This document shows, piece after piece, positions 31,124-41,788 of a DNA stretch of 42,268 nt (the stretch's first letter is position 1; each line of letters starts with the position of its first letter). Below the pieces are notes generated by a model. The model ran no database searches and was not told where the DNA came from. It saw nothing but the letters and a program-made list of their open reading frames with translations. The translations under genes were made by a program, and so were the position numbers. The DNA comes from Paramacrobiotus richtersi (Eukaryota > Tardigrada > Eutardigrada > Parachela > Macrobiotidae), in NCBI GenBank assembly GCA_034698045.1, contig JAQGAU010000092.1:1-42268 (forward strand). Direction: 5' to 3'.

Positions 31124-31420
31124 TTAGATAGCAAAGCTGTAAGCTCCGTAACTTGCCAAGCACCGGCTGCCGAGCAATCGTGTACCGCGATCGCAGATAC
31201 TAGATCCGGTGTTTCTTTGATCTGCTCCCGTTTTGCGCGCTCGCATGGGTTTTGGCTTAAACATTACGACGGCCCATCTATGATGACCGGTAGCGAGAAG
31301 GTTACGAAACTAACCATCCGCCTCTCTGTACACATCCGTCTGTTTGGTGAATCCCGAGCAGTTTCCTTTGCTGTATTAGATGACTCATCCCAGTCACCCC
31401 CCTTACGTGCAATTGGGTAA
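31124..31420 (+). CDS. R1-B gene 1, C-terminal part
   Basis: 98 open codons to TAA 31418-31420, matching the broken frame in block A. It contains TAIADTRSGVSLICSRFA, GFWLKHYDGPSMMTG and FGESRAVSFAVLDDSS. No start codon in place; the upstream part is lost or lies in another exon. Function unknown. Block A shows changes of the kind expected of a protein diverging and then decaying. Confidence 0.45.
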   Translation, partial: LDSKAVSSVTCQAPAAEQSCTAIADTRSGVSLICSRFARSHGFWLKHYDGPSMMTGSEKVTKLTIRLSVHIRLFGESRAVSFAVLDDSSQSPPLRAIG

Positions 31421-31539
31421 TTATTATCTCTCGTTGACTAATTCAGTAATTAACAGTATTCAGCGTATTATTTATGCCACTGACTTAAGGACGAGTTTCT
31501 CGGACGCAAAGAGGTCGCAACTCCTTGTCGCTCGACCTT

Positions 31540-31941
31540 TTATTTTTTGCAAATCGTAGATGTCGACGGACCTTCTTCGGAGGTGCTCCCTGCTTGTGAC
31601 AGCGGGCTGGCGCAGGAGGATTGCCTCAGCGGCAAAACCCACTTGCTTCCGCGGGGGACACGGCAAGGCTGATGCATGGACATTACCTTCCATTTATAGT
31701 ACAGGTGCAATAAGGATCTGACTTTCTTCGGTTGGCGAAAGTAGCTGGTGACCGAATCAGAAAGAAGAGTTCCAAGTCCCGAGAGACAGACGCAATGCTC
31801 AGACAGGTCGCAGGCACCTAGGGTGCCGACGCGCTTATACGTCGTGCCGATAGTAAGGATACCAGAGCGGCAGCGACAAGCGCTGGATAGCTTTGCAGTA
31901 TTAAATGTGGATGTGTTCCGGTTACGCTTAGCTTCAGTCAT
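31540..31941 (-). other. 133-codon minus-strand ATG frame in R1-B
   Basis: The longest complete ATG frame in R1, rich in Ser, Cys and Arg. Its counterparts in the other R1 copies are interrupted in this frame, while another frame here (SREHLRRRSVDIYDL) is the one recognisable in three copies. I therefore doubt that it is a gene. Confidence 0.2.
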
Positions 31942-32030
31942 AGTATTAAATTGATCTGGGAGTCCTAGTCGGAACCTGTCCGAACGCTAGCACTTCAACC
32001 AGCACCCCCCGAACACCGCAGGCGAGCGCA

Positions 32031-32055
32031 TATATACCAACCTGCTGAGTCAGCA
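32031..32055 (+). promoter_or_regulatory. TATA box with palindromic AP-1/Maf-type site (block B)
   Basis: TATATA at 32031-32036 and TGCTGAGTCAGCA at 32043-32055. The palindrome is identical in block A although flanking sequence has diverged. Confidence 0.5.
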
Positions 32056-32525
32056 AGCCAGTCAGGTAAGCCAGTCACCTAAAATGAGCTAACCTATAGC
32101 AACCGCCAGTACAACTAGCCAGTTGTGTCGAAATCGTTATTTGTTATGAGATTACTTCTTTGCCAGCAACAACAATTCAGACAAAGTCGTTTTGTTACCA
32201 TGTGTTACCCTCACTACAACGACCAATTTTATTAACGATCCTGATAGATCGCTATACCAACTCCATCCACAAGCCGTCAATGTCTTTTGTGGCGACATGA
32301 TATACGCATGGTCCTACAGTTATATTTAAACAAGTGCTAATATGGTTGTGTTATACCGTGAGCGTAGCTCCGCCGCCTGATATACATTTGAAACACTTGT
32401 TAAGCAGTTATACAAGTATCTCCAGTTCTGTGATAAAGAGCCCACATTTTGACCTCGGTTAATCGCCGGCACAATACCGATGTATCAAAACAAATGTGCT
32501 AGCTTTGTTGCTGTACGTTTAGTAA

Positions 32526-32690
32526 GCCGCAGTAGTATTCGCCTACACCTGCTGCAAAGTATTCAAGAACTGTGCAGTCAGTGTAGGAGAACTACACGTG
32601 GACTTGCAATACTGGCTCACAAATGCAACTATCGGAAAATTCGAGAGATTGCTGCCTTGGCTTGCTAATACCTTTGACCCTGTCGCACAA
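32526..32690 (+). pseudogene. R1-B gene 2, decayed
   Basis: The frame is open after TAA 32523-32525 with VFKNCAVSV, VDLQYWLTN and GKFERLLPWLANTF, parallel to block A. A one-base insertion after ANTF shifts the frame before the donor caacaaacag-gtacgt, and the second exon near 32830-32930 has TGA and TAG codons that block A lacks. A pseudogene copy of 9822-10216. Confidence 0.5.
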
Positions 32691-33698
32691 TCAGATGTTC
32701 CAACAAACAGGTACGTCTTTGTACCAAGATGGTTAAGTCGGAAACTCGACATTTCTGAGTAACCGATTACCGTTTGCAAAGTGCTTACGTACTTTAGTAT
32801 GTATGACCAGCTGTAAGTTGTTTTTTTAGAAAGTAATGCGTATGTAATCTGAAAGGTTCGTTAGGGTATGCATTCCGTGCAGAAACACACAAAATTTTAC
32901 ATTTTCTTCGAAGTCATTAACTGGGAGCCGTTACGATCAGAATCTGATTATCACTGCTGGTATGTAGGAGCAGCACTCTGGTCCTGATGTTTGAAAACGA
33001 GCAAACAAAACCGCACGCCATTCGTGAATTCTGATGCTCATTCCTTTTCGCTCCTCATTTTCCAAAATCACTCCTAAACCAAAGTTTGATCGCGTTGCAG
33101 TAACATAGCTCAGTGGGGTTTGAAAAAGCTCAAAAGCGGCATCGTCGTTGTGCCATAACGCTTTACATTGTATTGAACGGTTACACTGCCGTTTAAACCT
33201 TCACTGTTATCCACGCTGGAAACAATTGATGTATCCATGAGTTACATTACAAGCCAGTAAACTCTAACCAAGTTTCCTTTTGAGAGCTGGATACTGATAG
33301 CCACGATCCAGTAAAAGACAACAGTGAAGTGCACTTAAGCGTGTCTGCGATGGCTGATCGTTGAAACGCGCAGTACATGTTCCGCGTCGTATCGGCAAAG
33401 GCGTCTGACATGGCAGAATTCACAGCAAACTGGATTTACCTGACTATTTTAAGATGGTCACATTCCATTATTCCTGTCGTCCTGATACTATATAATATAC
33501 GTTTTCCTCTCATTTTGCTGTAATATGTTTTAAGCGACTAGTTGTTAATAAAGCTCGACCTAAACTCTTTACGCTCCTAACTTAACATAGCAGTATAACA
33601 CCTTGGACAGCAAATACGCTCAGAATCAGCTGCCAAACTAAGCCCTGGTAACTAAATTTGTGCATAAAGATTTGCGCAAGGCATCCGAAGCTTGAGAT

Positions 33699-34073
33699 GT
33701 GGAGTATCAACGTTTTTACAACCGGGATGCGAGGACTCAGTCACGCAAAATGTCACGCCCATGCAGGCTGGCAAACGGATCACAGATAAAATCCTCGAGG
33801 CGAAAATCAAGCCTTTTGTTAAACCAAAAGGTTAAACCCCGAGTAACTTTTCCCCACTATCTCAAGCCGAAGACAGCCATCATACGCCGACTATCTGCAC
33901 ACAGACAACTATCACCAAACTACCGGCTCCCCGTCAACCCACGGTGGTTGCCAAAACAACGCCTCACGGTACACCCGAGATTTTCGTTTCCAGTGGTGCC
34001 ATTATCCCCACAGGTAACTGTGACGATGATGTACAGAACACCATCATTTCTGGCCACTAGAGCTAACCAATGA
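33699..34073 (+). CDS. Basic, proline-rich frame
   Basis: 124 codons, very basic and Pro/Ser-rich (RDARTQSRKMSRPCR, RKSSLLLNQKVKPR). The first third overlaps the end of R1; block A has the same frame with two stops and a Lys/Pro-rich stretch. It could be a gag-like nucleic-acid-binding part of an element or a chance frame. ATG start, no known motif. Confidence 0.3.
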   Translation: MEYQRFYNRDARTQSRKMSRPCRLANGSQIKSSRRKSSLLLNQKVKPRVTFPHYLKPKTAIIRRLSAHRQLSPNYRLPVNPRWLPKQRLTVHPRFSFPVVPLSPQVTVTMMYRTPSFLATRANQ

Positions 34074-34419
34074 AAATCACCGCAACCCAGTCAGTACAAG
34101 CTTAAACGCCCATAGCAACATAGTGTCGTAGACGTTAATATATTTACAATGCAGCATAAGCACAGCATATGTAATCCCGCTCGCATGCCGCGTATACCTA
34201 AGACAGCACGTACAAATAACGTTGATTAGGGAACGAACAGGAATTAGGTAGATTATGCAAAGAAATTTTGCATAGACGTATCGAAATTCATAGTAGACGA
34301 ACATCACACTTATAACAGCGAAAAATTTCACTTCGCATTGCGGAGATTTTTTGAGCATCACTAGCATCCAACGTTACACTCGCCACTTTTTCACTTTTTC
34401 ACTTGTATGTAAATTATCG
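34074..34419. other. Stretch between R1-B and the copia repeat
   Basis: A minus-strand hydrophobic frame (34077-34367) is present without recognisable motif. A run ctttttcactttttcac precedes the repeat. Confidence 0.3.
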
Positions 34420-34830
34420 CCAAACATGCTATGACAACAGCCATGGATCCTATTACGGCTGAAGATGCACTATCCCGTCAGAATGCTGCACTCTGGAAGA
34501 AAGCAATTGACGAAGAAATGCAATCACTGGAAAGACTTAAGGTTTAAGGGCCCCTGCGAAACCGTCGCACCGTTGTTTCCGGGTTGAGTAAGCGTAGCAA
34601 ATCGCACAATAAATAAAACGACGATGCAAAGCGATTTCCGAACCATAGTAACAAAAATGTCTTCCAAAAGTTTAGCTGGGAGTTGCGAGCTCCATCGCAA
34701 ACACTGCGCTTTTTCGTTTGCAGCGAGAAACTTCTAAACACTTGCATGTCGATGCTTAAAGCTCGGTAAGAAGCATTAGTAGAATTAAAGTTAGTCGCAA
34801 TAGTCAGAGCAATACGTCCAGCATTTATTG
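34420..34830 (+). repeat. Chimeric copia-containing repeat, direct copy
   Basis: Partner of 29560-29965 in the opposite orientation. Shared landmarks are acaacagccatggatcc, gcaatcactggaaa and the tail with gggagttgcgagctcc. Confidence 0.75.
34431..34547 (+). pseudogene. Ty1/copia reverse transcriptase, N-terminal fragment
   Basis: 39 codons ending TAA. They read MDPITAEDALSRQNAALWKK then IDEEMQSLE, the same part of RVT_2 as at 29784-29981. The rest of the domain is absent. Confidence 0.7.
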
Positions 34831-35053
34831 AAAAAAGCTAATTTTCATGAAACCGGAAATCCGACACGTACAGCGGGTAATGTGTTTAATGAGCCAGCCT
34901 GTATAAGCTTGCCTAGCTCAGTTCCACAGAAGGTCAAGCTTACAGTCGTCCACAAAAAAGCTAGCACCATGTCTTGAGCAGCAAGGGTTCAACCTCAGGT
35001 TCGGTCACACCAACCGACAAATCCGTTATTTCCACCAGGAGCACCTGGGATAG
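34831..35053. other. Short stretch without gene
   Basis: Nothing recognised. Confidence 0.4.
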
Positions 35054-35389
35054 ATGCGGTATGCTCTACATGCCGCGCGGCGCGCCGAAGGTGTACAGGA
35101 CTCCTTTCAGGTGTCACTACTAAACGGGCTGGGAGGGTCGGCTACCAGTACCAGCGTACCACTTTCCTTGATCAAACACACAACGCTTTCCGATCGAGTT
35201 TTACAACTCTTACAGCACTTGAAGGCTGCCCATCATGGCATTGAGCAACATTACGTAGAGTTCAGTTCAGTCCCCAGACGCTTGGTAACCCTGTCTTCGT
35301 TAGTTCTATTCAACCAACATTCAAACAAAATGAAGGCTGATATTCGCTTGAATCATGCGAACTATGCGTTTTTCATCACTTTAGTTTAG
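35054..35389 (+). CDS. 111-codon ATG frame, unknown
   Basis: Complete ATG-to-TAG frame with a basic start (ALHAARRAEGVQDSF) and a helix-like centre (RVLQLLQHLKAAHHGIEQHY). No motif, no second copy, and a few such frames are expected by chance. Confidence 0.28.
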   Translation: MRYALHAARRAEGVQDSFQVSLLNGLGGSATSTSVPLSLIKHTTLSDRVLQLLQHLKAAHHGIEQHYVEFSSVPRRLVTLSSLVLFNQHSNKMKADIRLNHANYAFFITLV

Positions 35390-35579
35390 TGCAGTACTGC
35401 AGTTTGCATGACACGTTGTACACGGATTCGTCGCTTCCTTTTCTAAGAGAGGGAGACATACATACCGCTACTGCGTCGTAACGGAACCTGTCAACGCACA
35501 AGCTGTTACCTAACTGCGGTATATTTGGATGAAGCTCATTATCGAGGAAGTGGGAGATTGTTTCTGACCAAAATGCTAG

Positions 35580-35804
35580 GTGACCTTTTCAAACTATGTA
35601 AGGGATGTTAAGCCGGAAGTTTTTAAAACCCCGAACGAGAAGATTGTTGGAGTCGCTGAAGAAATCTTTGATGAGACACAAAACAAGATACTGGCGGAGC
35701 GCAAACAGCCAACTGACAAAGTACCAATAAAACTACACAGCGATCATCTAAAGGCCAATTTGGACGGTACCTTGCTTTTACGCAGCGAGCTGACATTCGA
35801 ATGA
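35580..35804 (+). CDS. Charged exon-like frame, unknown
   Basis: Open for 74 codons directly after TAG 35577-35579, which may be a splice acceptor (aaaatgctag). The product is highly charged and regular (VGVAEEIFDETQNKILAERK, then DKVPIKLHSDHLKANLDG), stop TGA 35802-35804. Composition suggests a real exon. No family is recognised and no ATG is near the start. Confidence 0.38.
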   Translation: MTFSNYVRDVKPEVFKTPNEKIVGVAEEIFDETQNKILAERKQPTDKVPIKLHSDHLKANLDGTLLLRSELTFE

Positions 35805-37193
35805 GTAATGGCAAGCGTTGAATGGGTGATTCAGAGTTCAACAAGTTTCCGGTGCCCCAACTTTCACTTCATTTGCTTTGCGATGTTGAAAACATTCTCG
35901 TTGCGGAAACCTGTGTGGTTACAGTCTCCGAATTTTTTCCAAGATACGATTTCGCGTAACTCACTTAAGCATACTTTGCGAGTGTTTTCAAAACGATGCG
36001 CACCCTCAGTGTCATAACTCACGTTACAACGGAAACACTAGCGATTTTGCTCGTACCGACCCTTCATCCAAGTTAACATATCAACAAGTCCAGTCCGGCA
36101 GCTTGTACAAGGCTTTTAGCGCGTAGTGTCTGCTCGTTTCGTTAGCCGATCGTTAGTTTGCTGTTGGAAAGCGTGTCCCGTAAGATCGCATACTGCGCGT
36201 CGTTACCAGCAAGTGCTTTTCCCATTACCAGTGCCCGCGGTCGCAATCGAAACCTTTTGCACAAAGCATTCCTATTCAGCTGCCTCCTATACCGCTGGGA
36301 TCATTACTGGGACTGGCTCCATACCGACTTTGATTAAAGTGCCGGGACTGACAACAAGGCATTACATTGTCTAAGCTTCGCGAAGTTTTGGTCCGGATGA
36401 TCCTACGGATAGTTTCTATGGATTTTGCAAAGGCAGTGTCTGGCCGCAGAACAAAGACTTCGGGAGTACACATCGGCAAATCACTACAACGCACGGAAGC
36501 AGGAACTGGAGAAATCCCGACTGACATGTGATTACTGCGAGAAATTTTATTGCAAAACTTTTTGATGCCTACTTTTCTCCAGTATACCCGTTAACCTTTG
36601 CCAATGATAAGTGCATCGCTAAACCGTAAGCCAACGTACGAAATGATTGAGGGCATTTTCGAGGAACTGTTGAACTGGCCAGTGACGGCGCGAATGGCGC
36701 CAACAGGTAAAGTAAGGTACGACTATACAGCGATCAGTTGTTGGATAAAGGAATAATCTGGACTGTGTCGTGCTTGCGCAGTGCGTTTGCGGTTGAGTGT
36801 GTAACATTTAGCATTGAATGTGTCATCTGAAGTTCCACGAACTTCCGATTAGACGATACAACTGATACTGAGAACTGATATGACGCTCAGTACGCTCGAG
36901 TTTCCGTGGACACTGGCCCACCTCCAAAAACGTCTTCAACAGTGCGTCGATTACCTAAAGACAATAATTCTGTCGCGCACATTAAAAACAGCGACAGACC
37001 GTATCTACCGCGAAAACTGTTGCTAGTTGTCGGTCTCACAGCGAAGTAGTTGGGTTAAGTCGGCGATGCCAGCGAAGGTCATTTGGGAGCAATCGCAGAG
37101 AGTTACGTTGATGATAGAGGACGCCGTAGGACAATGCGATAAGACAAGTAGAAACGTGAGGGGGAACACGGCTAACAGGGGCAACTTCTGATT
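35805..37193. other. Stretch with weak frames
   Basis: Several 60-85 codon frames without motifs. A 49-codon ATG frame at about 36605-36754 reads EMIEGIFEELLNWPV and could be an exon. I cannot support a gene. Confidence 0.3.
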
Positions 37194-37680
37194 TCAGACT
37201 GTAGGTTGACGGACCAGGGTTGCAGTTGATGGCAAGACGGGCTGGTTTCCATCATCGGTCAATGGTTCGGTAACGGGGTCTGTTGCGCCACTCTTCGAGG
37301 GTTGGTCGACCACTGTGTGGGAGCTAGTCCATCTCGCATCTTCTGCTTCTGACCAGTGGTCGGCCTCCCTTGGGGAATCTGGAGGGGGTACGTCGGCGCG
37401 CGGGGCAGCCGATCGAGGGTTCAGAAACCCACAGTGGGGGCACATCGGGCCCGGTTCGGACGGAAGGGCACAGTCGCTATGATACCTGTGGCCGTCAGGG
37501 GCATTCCTGCAAGTCACTAATTTGTGCTAAATTAACATCGCGCTCGCAAAGGCAGACCATGTGGGCGAACACTGCTTTTAGGCAAGCCGTGCAGGCGAGC
37601 AACGGCTCGGTTGCCACGGGAAAGCTGTGGCAGATGAAGATCGAGCACACAAAAAGCTGCGGAATACACGACTTATTCAT
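37194..37680 (-). CDS. Cys/His zinc module, RING- or EHMT-like, two frames
   Basis: Minus-strand frame 37194-37517 contains GHRYHSDC, nine residues, CPHCG: H-x2-H-x2-C-x9-C-x2-C, the second half of a RING-H2-like finger, preceded by TCRNAPD. The upstream frame 37495-37680 (ATG) holds LACTACLKAVFAHMVCLC, which could supply the first ligands. The order resembles the Cys-rich region in front of the ankyrin repeats of EHMT (G9a/GLP) histone methyltransferases, where HxxHxxC..CPHCG occurs, but no ankyrin or SET sequence is seen. The two frames differ in phase; an intron ending cttgcag at 37507 or a frame error must join them. The tail is acidic, Pro/Ser-rich and disordered. GC content is higher here than around it. 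Confidence 0.42.
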
Positions 37681-38445
37681 TTGCCGGCCGCTAGAAAATG
37701 TGGTACTCGTGAAAGTGCAAGCAAGTTAGACCATACACGCATAACGTTCGGCGCTAACTTGGTCGAGCGGCGGCATTCGTCGATAAGCTAAATATTTCAC
37801 GACCAGTATGAAGATAGCGTATGCGACCTGAGATGAGTTACGACCCGACATGCGGCCGGTCTGGAATTTGTCAAGAGCAGTGATGTACCCTCCATGATTC
37901 TGAAAATTAGCAGCCCATTTGTGCAAATATGAACTTCTCCGCCACAGACTCGAACAGAACCTTTCGGGTGCACATTAAAAGTCACTTGTGGCAAGACAGA
38001 GGTTTCTTAGTAGAACTCTTAGTTGTCTTCATAACTTTAACCGCAAAACGCACTGCATCGCTAATCCAAAAAGTGCTTAAGAACGAATGGTCAGAGATTT
38101 AAAGCTAGTTAAAGAGGGGTTCGATACGAGGAGGACTAGATCAGCAGCAAACAAGAAAAATGTGTAGAAGGTTGTGGAATCGTAGGAAAACTGGCTGCGC
38201 TTATATCAGATCATGCGTCGAAGCAAAACCATTACGAAAAGCAACTCCAGCGTACATGCACATTATACCGTGTCTCGATGCACGTCGCAGATCGGTTTGA
38301 ATCAAGTAAGATGGTGACTCCGATAACATATAGCCGCAATCGTTTTAACAGAAGACTGCCGTAAGATTTCCGAGTCTTGAAAAGATGTTGTTAAGCAAAT
38401 CCTGCAGCAGTGCCGTGAATCTAATCAAATGTCGCAAAACAGTGT
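37681..38445. other. Stretch with weak minus-strand frames
   Basis: Minus frames near 37726-37994 include VRVCGGEVHICTNG. They could be upstream exons of the zinc module but nothing confirms it. Confidence 0.3.
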
Positions 38446-39004
38446 TTGACTCTTTCAGCAACAACAACTTCACGGATTCATCATTTAGGAACTGCTTCAT
38501 TTTGTTTATGCAGAACTGGGTCAAAAAGGCATTACAAGATGTCAGAGGACCCGCAATCCCGATACTACTGGCCACGTGTGATTGATGATGTAACGCCACA
38601 TGTCGGCAGCTCTGTTTCTTGCCATCAGCTAAAACCTTGAAATATGAGTCCCTACCGGTTCTTACAAAAGTACCCGTTAGACAAACCATTCGCGGTTCTG
38701 TGGACTACTTATGTCGGTCTTTTACCAGCTAGTTCTGCAGGAAATCATTACGTAATAGTCGCTGTTGATTCCTTGACTAAGTTGGTCGAAGCAACGGTGG
38801 TGCGTAACGCGGCACAATTTCTCCGTATGCAAATGACTTGTCGCTATGGCACTGCTCGTGGTATCTTAACTGACCTAAGAACTCACTTCACGGGTTTCTT
38901 GTTACAGGGTGTTTTGAAACTTGCGTGAGATCACGCGTTTCATTGCAACAGCTTACAGCCCTAAAACCGATGGGTTAACCGATCGGATCACCGGACTTTC
39001 ATGA
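38446..39004 (+). pseudogene. Ty3/gypsy integrase remnant (zinc domain and core)
   Basis: The first part (to TGA 38638-38640) reads SRYYWPRVIDDVTPHVGSS then VSC: the end of the HHCC zinc domain with the first Cys of CxxC changed to Ser. After the in-frame TGA, DKPFAVLWTTYVGLLP aligns with the start of the core, where the first catalytic Asp (usually MDFVGPLP) is Thr. NHYVIVAVDSLTKLVEA, CRYGTARGILTDLRTHFTG (second Asp kept) follow, then TGA 38926-38928. A one-base shift continues the match through TAYSPKTDGLTDRITG, where the catalytic Glu is Asp. One stop, one frameshift and two active-site losses make it dead. Confidence 0.85.
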
Positions 39005-39339
39005 AAACTGCTGCCTACTGTATATATCTCCCCCACAAAGCGTAACTGCGATTACTTCATTTCTTTTACGACTTACGGAAACTAAACATAAACCCATGTC
39101 TTATTACAAAAATACAACTGTATCCACAAATCGCGTGCACCGGAGTGCATACCAATCCCATTCTGGTTCACATAATGCTAGAAAACAGTGCGACCACAGC
39201 AACTTTTCTAAAGAGACTTACGATCAGCTTCATGATACTTGTATAGTATTTAAAAGCCAACAAGACGTGGTACATATCCGAATTAACGAATTAACTTTTG
39301 CGAACATGTTTTAGTTGGAATATGTTTCGGTCAAAGTTT
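39005..39339. other. Stretch between integrase remnant and segment S
   Basis: A 72-codon plus frame without motif lies at 39096-39314. Confidence 0.35.
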
Positions 39340-39640
39340 TTGGCGTTTCAGATAACATTGTCGGTTCAGTAATCGGACAGGACCCGGCTGAACATCCTCC
39401 GCCGTGTTTAGATGACCGCTAAACTTGGCCACATCGGTGCTGTAAACCAACATTTTATGTACAACTGTCTTACGAGAGTGATAACGTCACTGGCTAATAA
39501 TGTCTATTTTTACATCCTAACCATACATGGCTTCAAAAATATTTATGCATCAGTTACACAGAAAGTTCCACAGTGATGAACATCTGTCGTTAAAGGGCAC
39601 ACGGTGCAGCGTCGAGCTACTGAAAGCCGTTCGGTTTAAA
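39340..39640 (+). repeat. Segment S, direct copy
   Basis: Diverged copy of the minus strand of 26786-27104, reading RRV-stop-MTAKLGHIGAVN. The stop is TAG where the other copy has TGG. It lies immediately before R2 copy 2, the same order as on the minus strand of the 26-27 kb copy. Confidence 0.6.
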
Positions 39641-39719
39641 TACACAGTGTCAAAAATGTAACCTGTTTTGCATTTTAAAGGCAGCCGCAACCGCTTCTTT
39701 CCGTCGTTCACTGATCAGT

Positions 39720-40720
39720 TTCGCTGAAAGTTGAGGCAACGGGTGGACATGGGTCGGAAAAGACAGAACCCGATTAACTGAGTTTCCTCAATGCATTCTG
39801 CGCAGCAGAAGAGATTATACTTAATCCCGCAAAAATCAGTAAAATCCGGGGATGAGACAGCTCGCAAATCTATGCCTTAACAGGTAGGCCGTACGGCTGT
39901 GACGCTTGGTTGATGTTCGAGGCAGAACAAATGCTGTTACGCTAATGGTTTTTTGGGGCAGTTCGAATGCGGAGTAACCATCTGCCGACTGTATTCCCCA
40001 ACACAGCAAAGAAGATCGTTTTATTTCTCGACCTCGTCGGAATATGACGTTCTTTGGCTTAGTTACAAGCACGAATGCTCAACGGTCACCACAAACCCGA
40101 AAACAAACCTGGGCATTGATCTACCACTGCAGCAAACCGATCACTATAGTTTGAAACGGTGCGTATAGAACATTCGGTAAATAAAACAGAAATCCTCGTA
40201 TTTATGATGAAAACCCTTTTGTGCTTCGAGATAACATTATCTTCCCCCAGAATGTGTCTGGTGTGCCTTTCTAGACGCGGTGACTCGCCCTGGTAAGCAG
40301 TGCATTAGATGAAGGGGACAAGAGTGTATATACAGTTGGTACTGAAACTAGCGAGAAATAACCTACGCAATGACTTGAAAGTATAGTCGCTTTCAATTTT
40401 CTTCTAGTGTATTACTGTAATCTGTAGCTGAATTCGTGCGCTGGCATCGCGCAAAATAAATTACATATTGTGGACCCATTTTTTTATTAAAGCAGATAAA
40501 GTACAATTGTAATATAAACGGCCCTCCCTCAAAAATTCCGGACTCTGCTCGTTTAGATTTTGAAGATTTGCGGCTCCGCAATATTGCAATTGTATACGTT
40601 CACGTTCAATATTCATATGATAATATATATGGACACATTGGTTCCACAATATTTTTGTCGGATTTCTTCCCTCCAGAATATGATGCTTCGGTCTTTCATA
40701 GTTTTTGCGCTTCAGATTTT
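39720..40720 (+). repeat. R2 dispersed repeat, copy 2
   Basis: The most complete copy, matching 5018-5935 in order except for the inverted 39980-40100 block. A minus-strand frame 39836-40072 (78 codons) passes through the conserved part without a recognisable motif; the same region in copy 3 is open on the plus strand. Confidence 0.75.
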
Positions 40721-41571
40721 TTGACACTTTTCCTACGTAACGTTTGTTTCGAGAGAAACTGTTCAAAGTTGAATCATAAAAGTTCGCTACCTCTGGCTCC
40801 CCCAATGAGTATATCTCACTATTATTTGACAACAAGTTCCTACAAGAATTAGCAACAAGTTAGCTGTAGGGTATTGTAGCAACAATAGTCTCAAATATAA
40901 CGGAAAAGGTTTGCGAAGACCGGAAGGACCATAATGAATTCACTGATCACGAATGCCTGGACACCGCCACCGAGCGTAATTTCCTTTGTAGCAATCACTA
41001 TTGTGATATCCGACCTAGCTGCTCATTGCTGGTTTTTATCCAGGTCTCAGTCGGTGCTACCGGAGTTTTGTATCTTCCTAGCACCATACTCTAACCTCTT
41101 CGCCTGATGGTTCGGTCGTTCGGTACCGTGCAGAAGTATGGCGAGCAACGAAGCTACACACAGACAACTCAGTATCTTAGAGGCGACTTCAGCCTTAAAT
41201 AACACTATACTGATGCGTTGCAGCGAAGAGAGCAGTCAGGCGACCGTGATACCCAATACGAACTGGTATCTGCGGTCGTTTGCCCGGTTTGAAAGATATT
41301 GTAGAAGCTAAAAAAATGGACACTTGCATTGAAACTTTTCGCGATTGTTTCAGACATGTCTCGCTTTCCAAAAGAAATAAAATTTGACACCTGTTTAGTG
41401 GCCAGTTTGAAGAGAGAATGGGCGCAGCAGAGATTTTGTTAACGATAGCGGCGATTCTCTGCACTCATTTTTAATGTGCAAGTGGTCTAGTTAGTGGCCG
41501 CTCCACGGATCGCCGTCACTGCTGTCTGCTAAAGAAGATTGACTCGAACACCGTGATGCTAGAATGTGGAG
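40721..41571. other. Stretch without gene
   Basis: Nothing recognised beyond short frames. Confidence 0.4.
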
Positions 41572-41788
41572 TGTTACGAGTATGTTACAAGTGTACAAGT
41601 ACTAACGCTCAACATCTCCTTAATTAGAGATTAGCTACATGAGCTATTGCTCATCGTTTGCTTACGTTTGCTTGTGCGTCAATATGTTATTCTTAGATTG
41701 TGTTTCGATCGTATATAAACGATCTTTACTGTGCACTAACTAACTAATCTCTGAGTGCTAATAAAGACCTTGAAAGAAGCACGTATCA
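41572..41788 (+). mobile_element. LTR-like sequence with TATA, AATAAA and PBS-like site
   Basis: A segment from TG (41572) to CA (41787-41788) of about 217 bp contains TATATAAA at 41712-41719 and AATAAA at 41760-41765. Two bases after the CA is tggtggctcc (41791), starting TGG as primer-binding sites do. Length and order suit a Ty1/copia-size LTR at the 5' end of an element that continues past the window. Borders are tentative because the partner LTR is not in view. Confidence 0.4.

Larger units (their letters stand above)
31120..33855 (+). repeat. R1 block B
   Basis: Collinear with block A (8440-11180). It holds gene 1 end, promoter, and gene 2 with more lesions. Homology ends near 33855, where a 30-bp segment of A is missing and the sequences then diverge. 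Confidence 0.8.

Noticed and set aside
31540-31941. 133-codon minus-strand ATG frame as a gene
   Set aside because: Its counterparts in the other R1 copies are interrupted in this frame, and a different frame is the one recognisable in three copies.
38090-38140. tRNA-like box near ggggttcgatac
   Set aside because: No A box or foldable arms around it.
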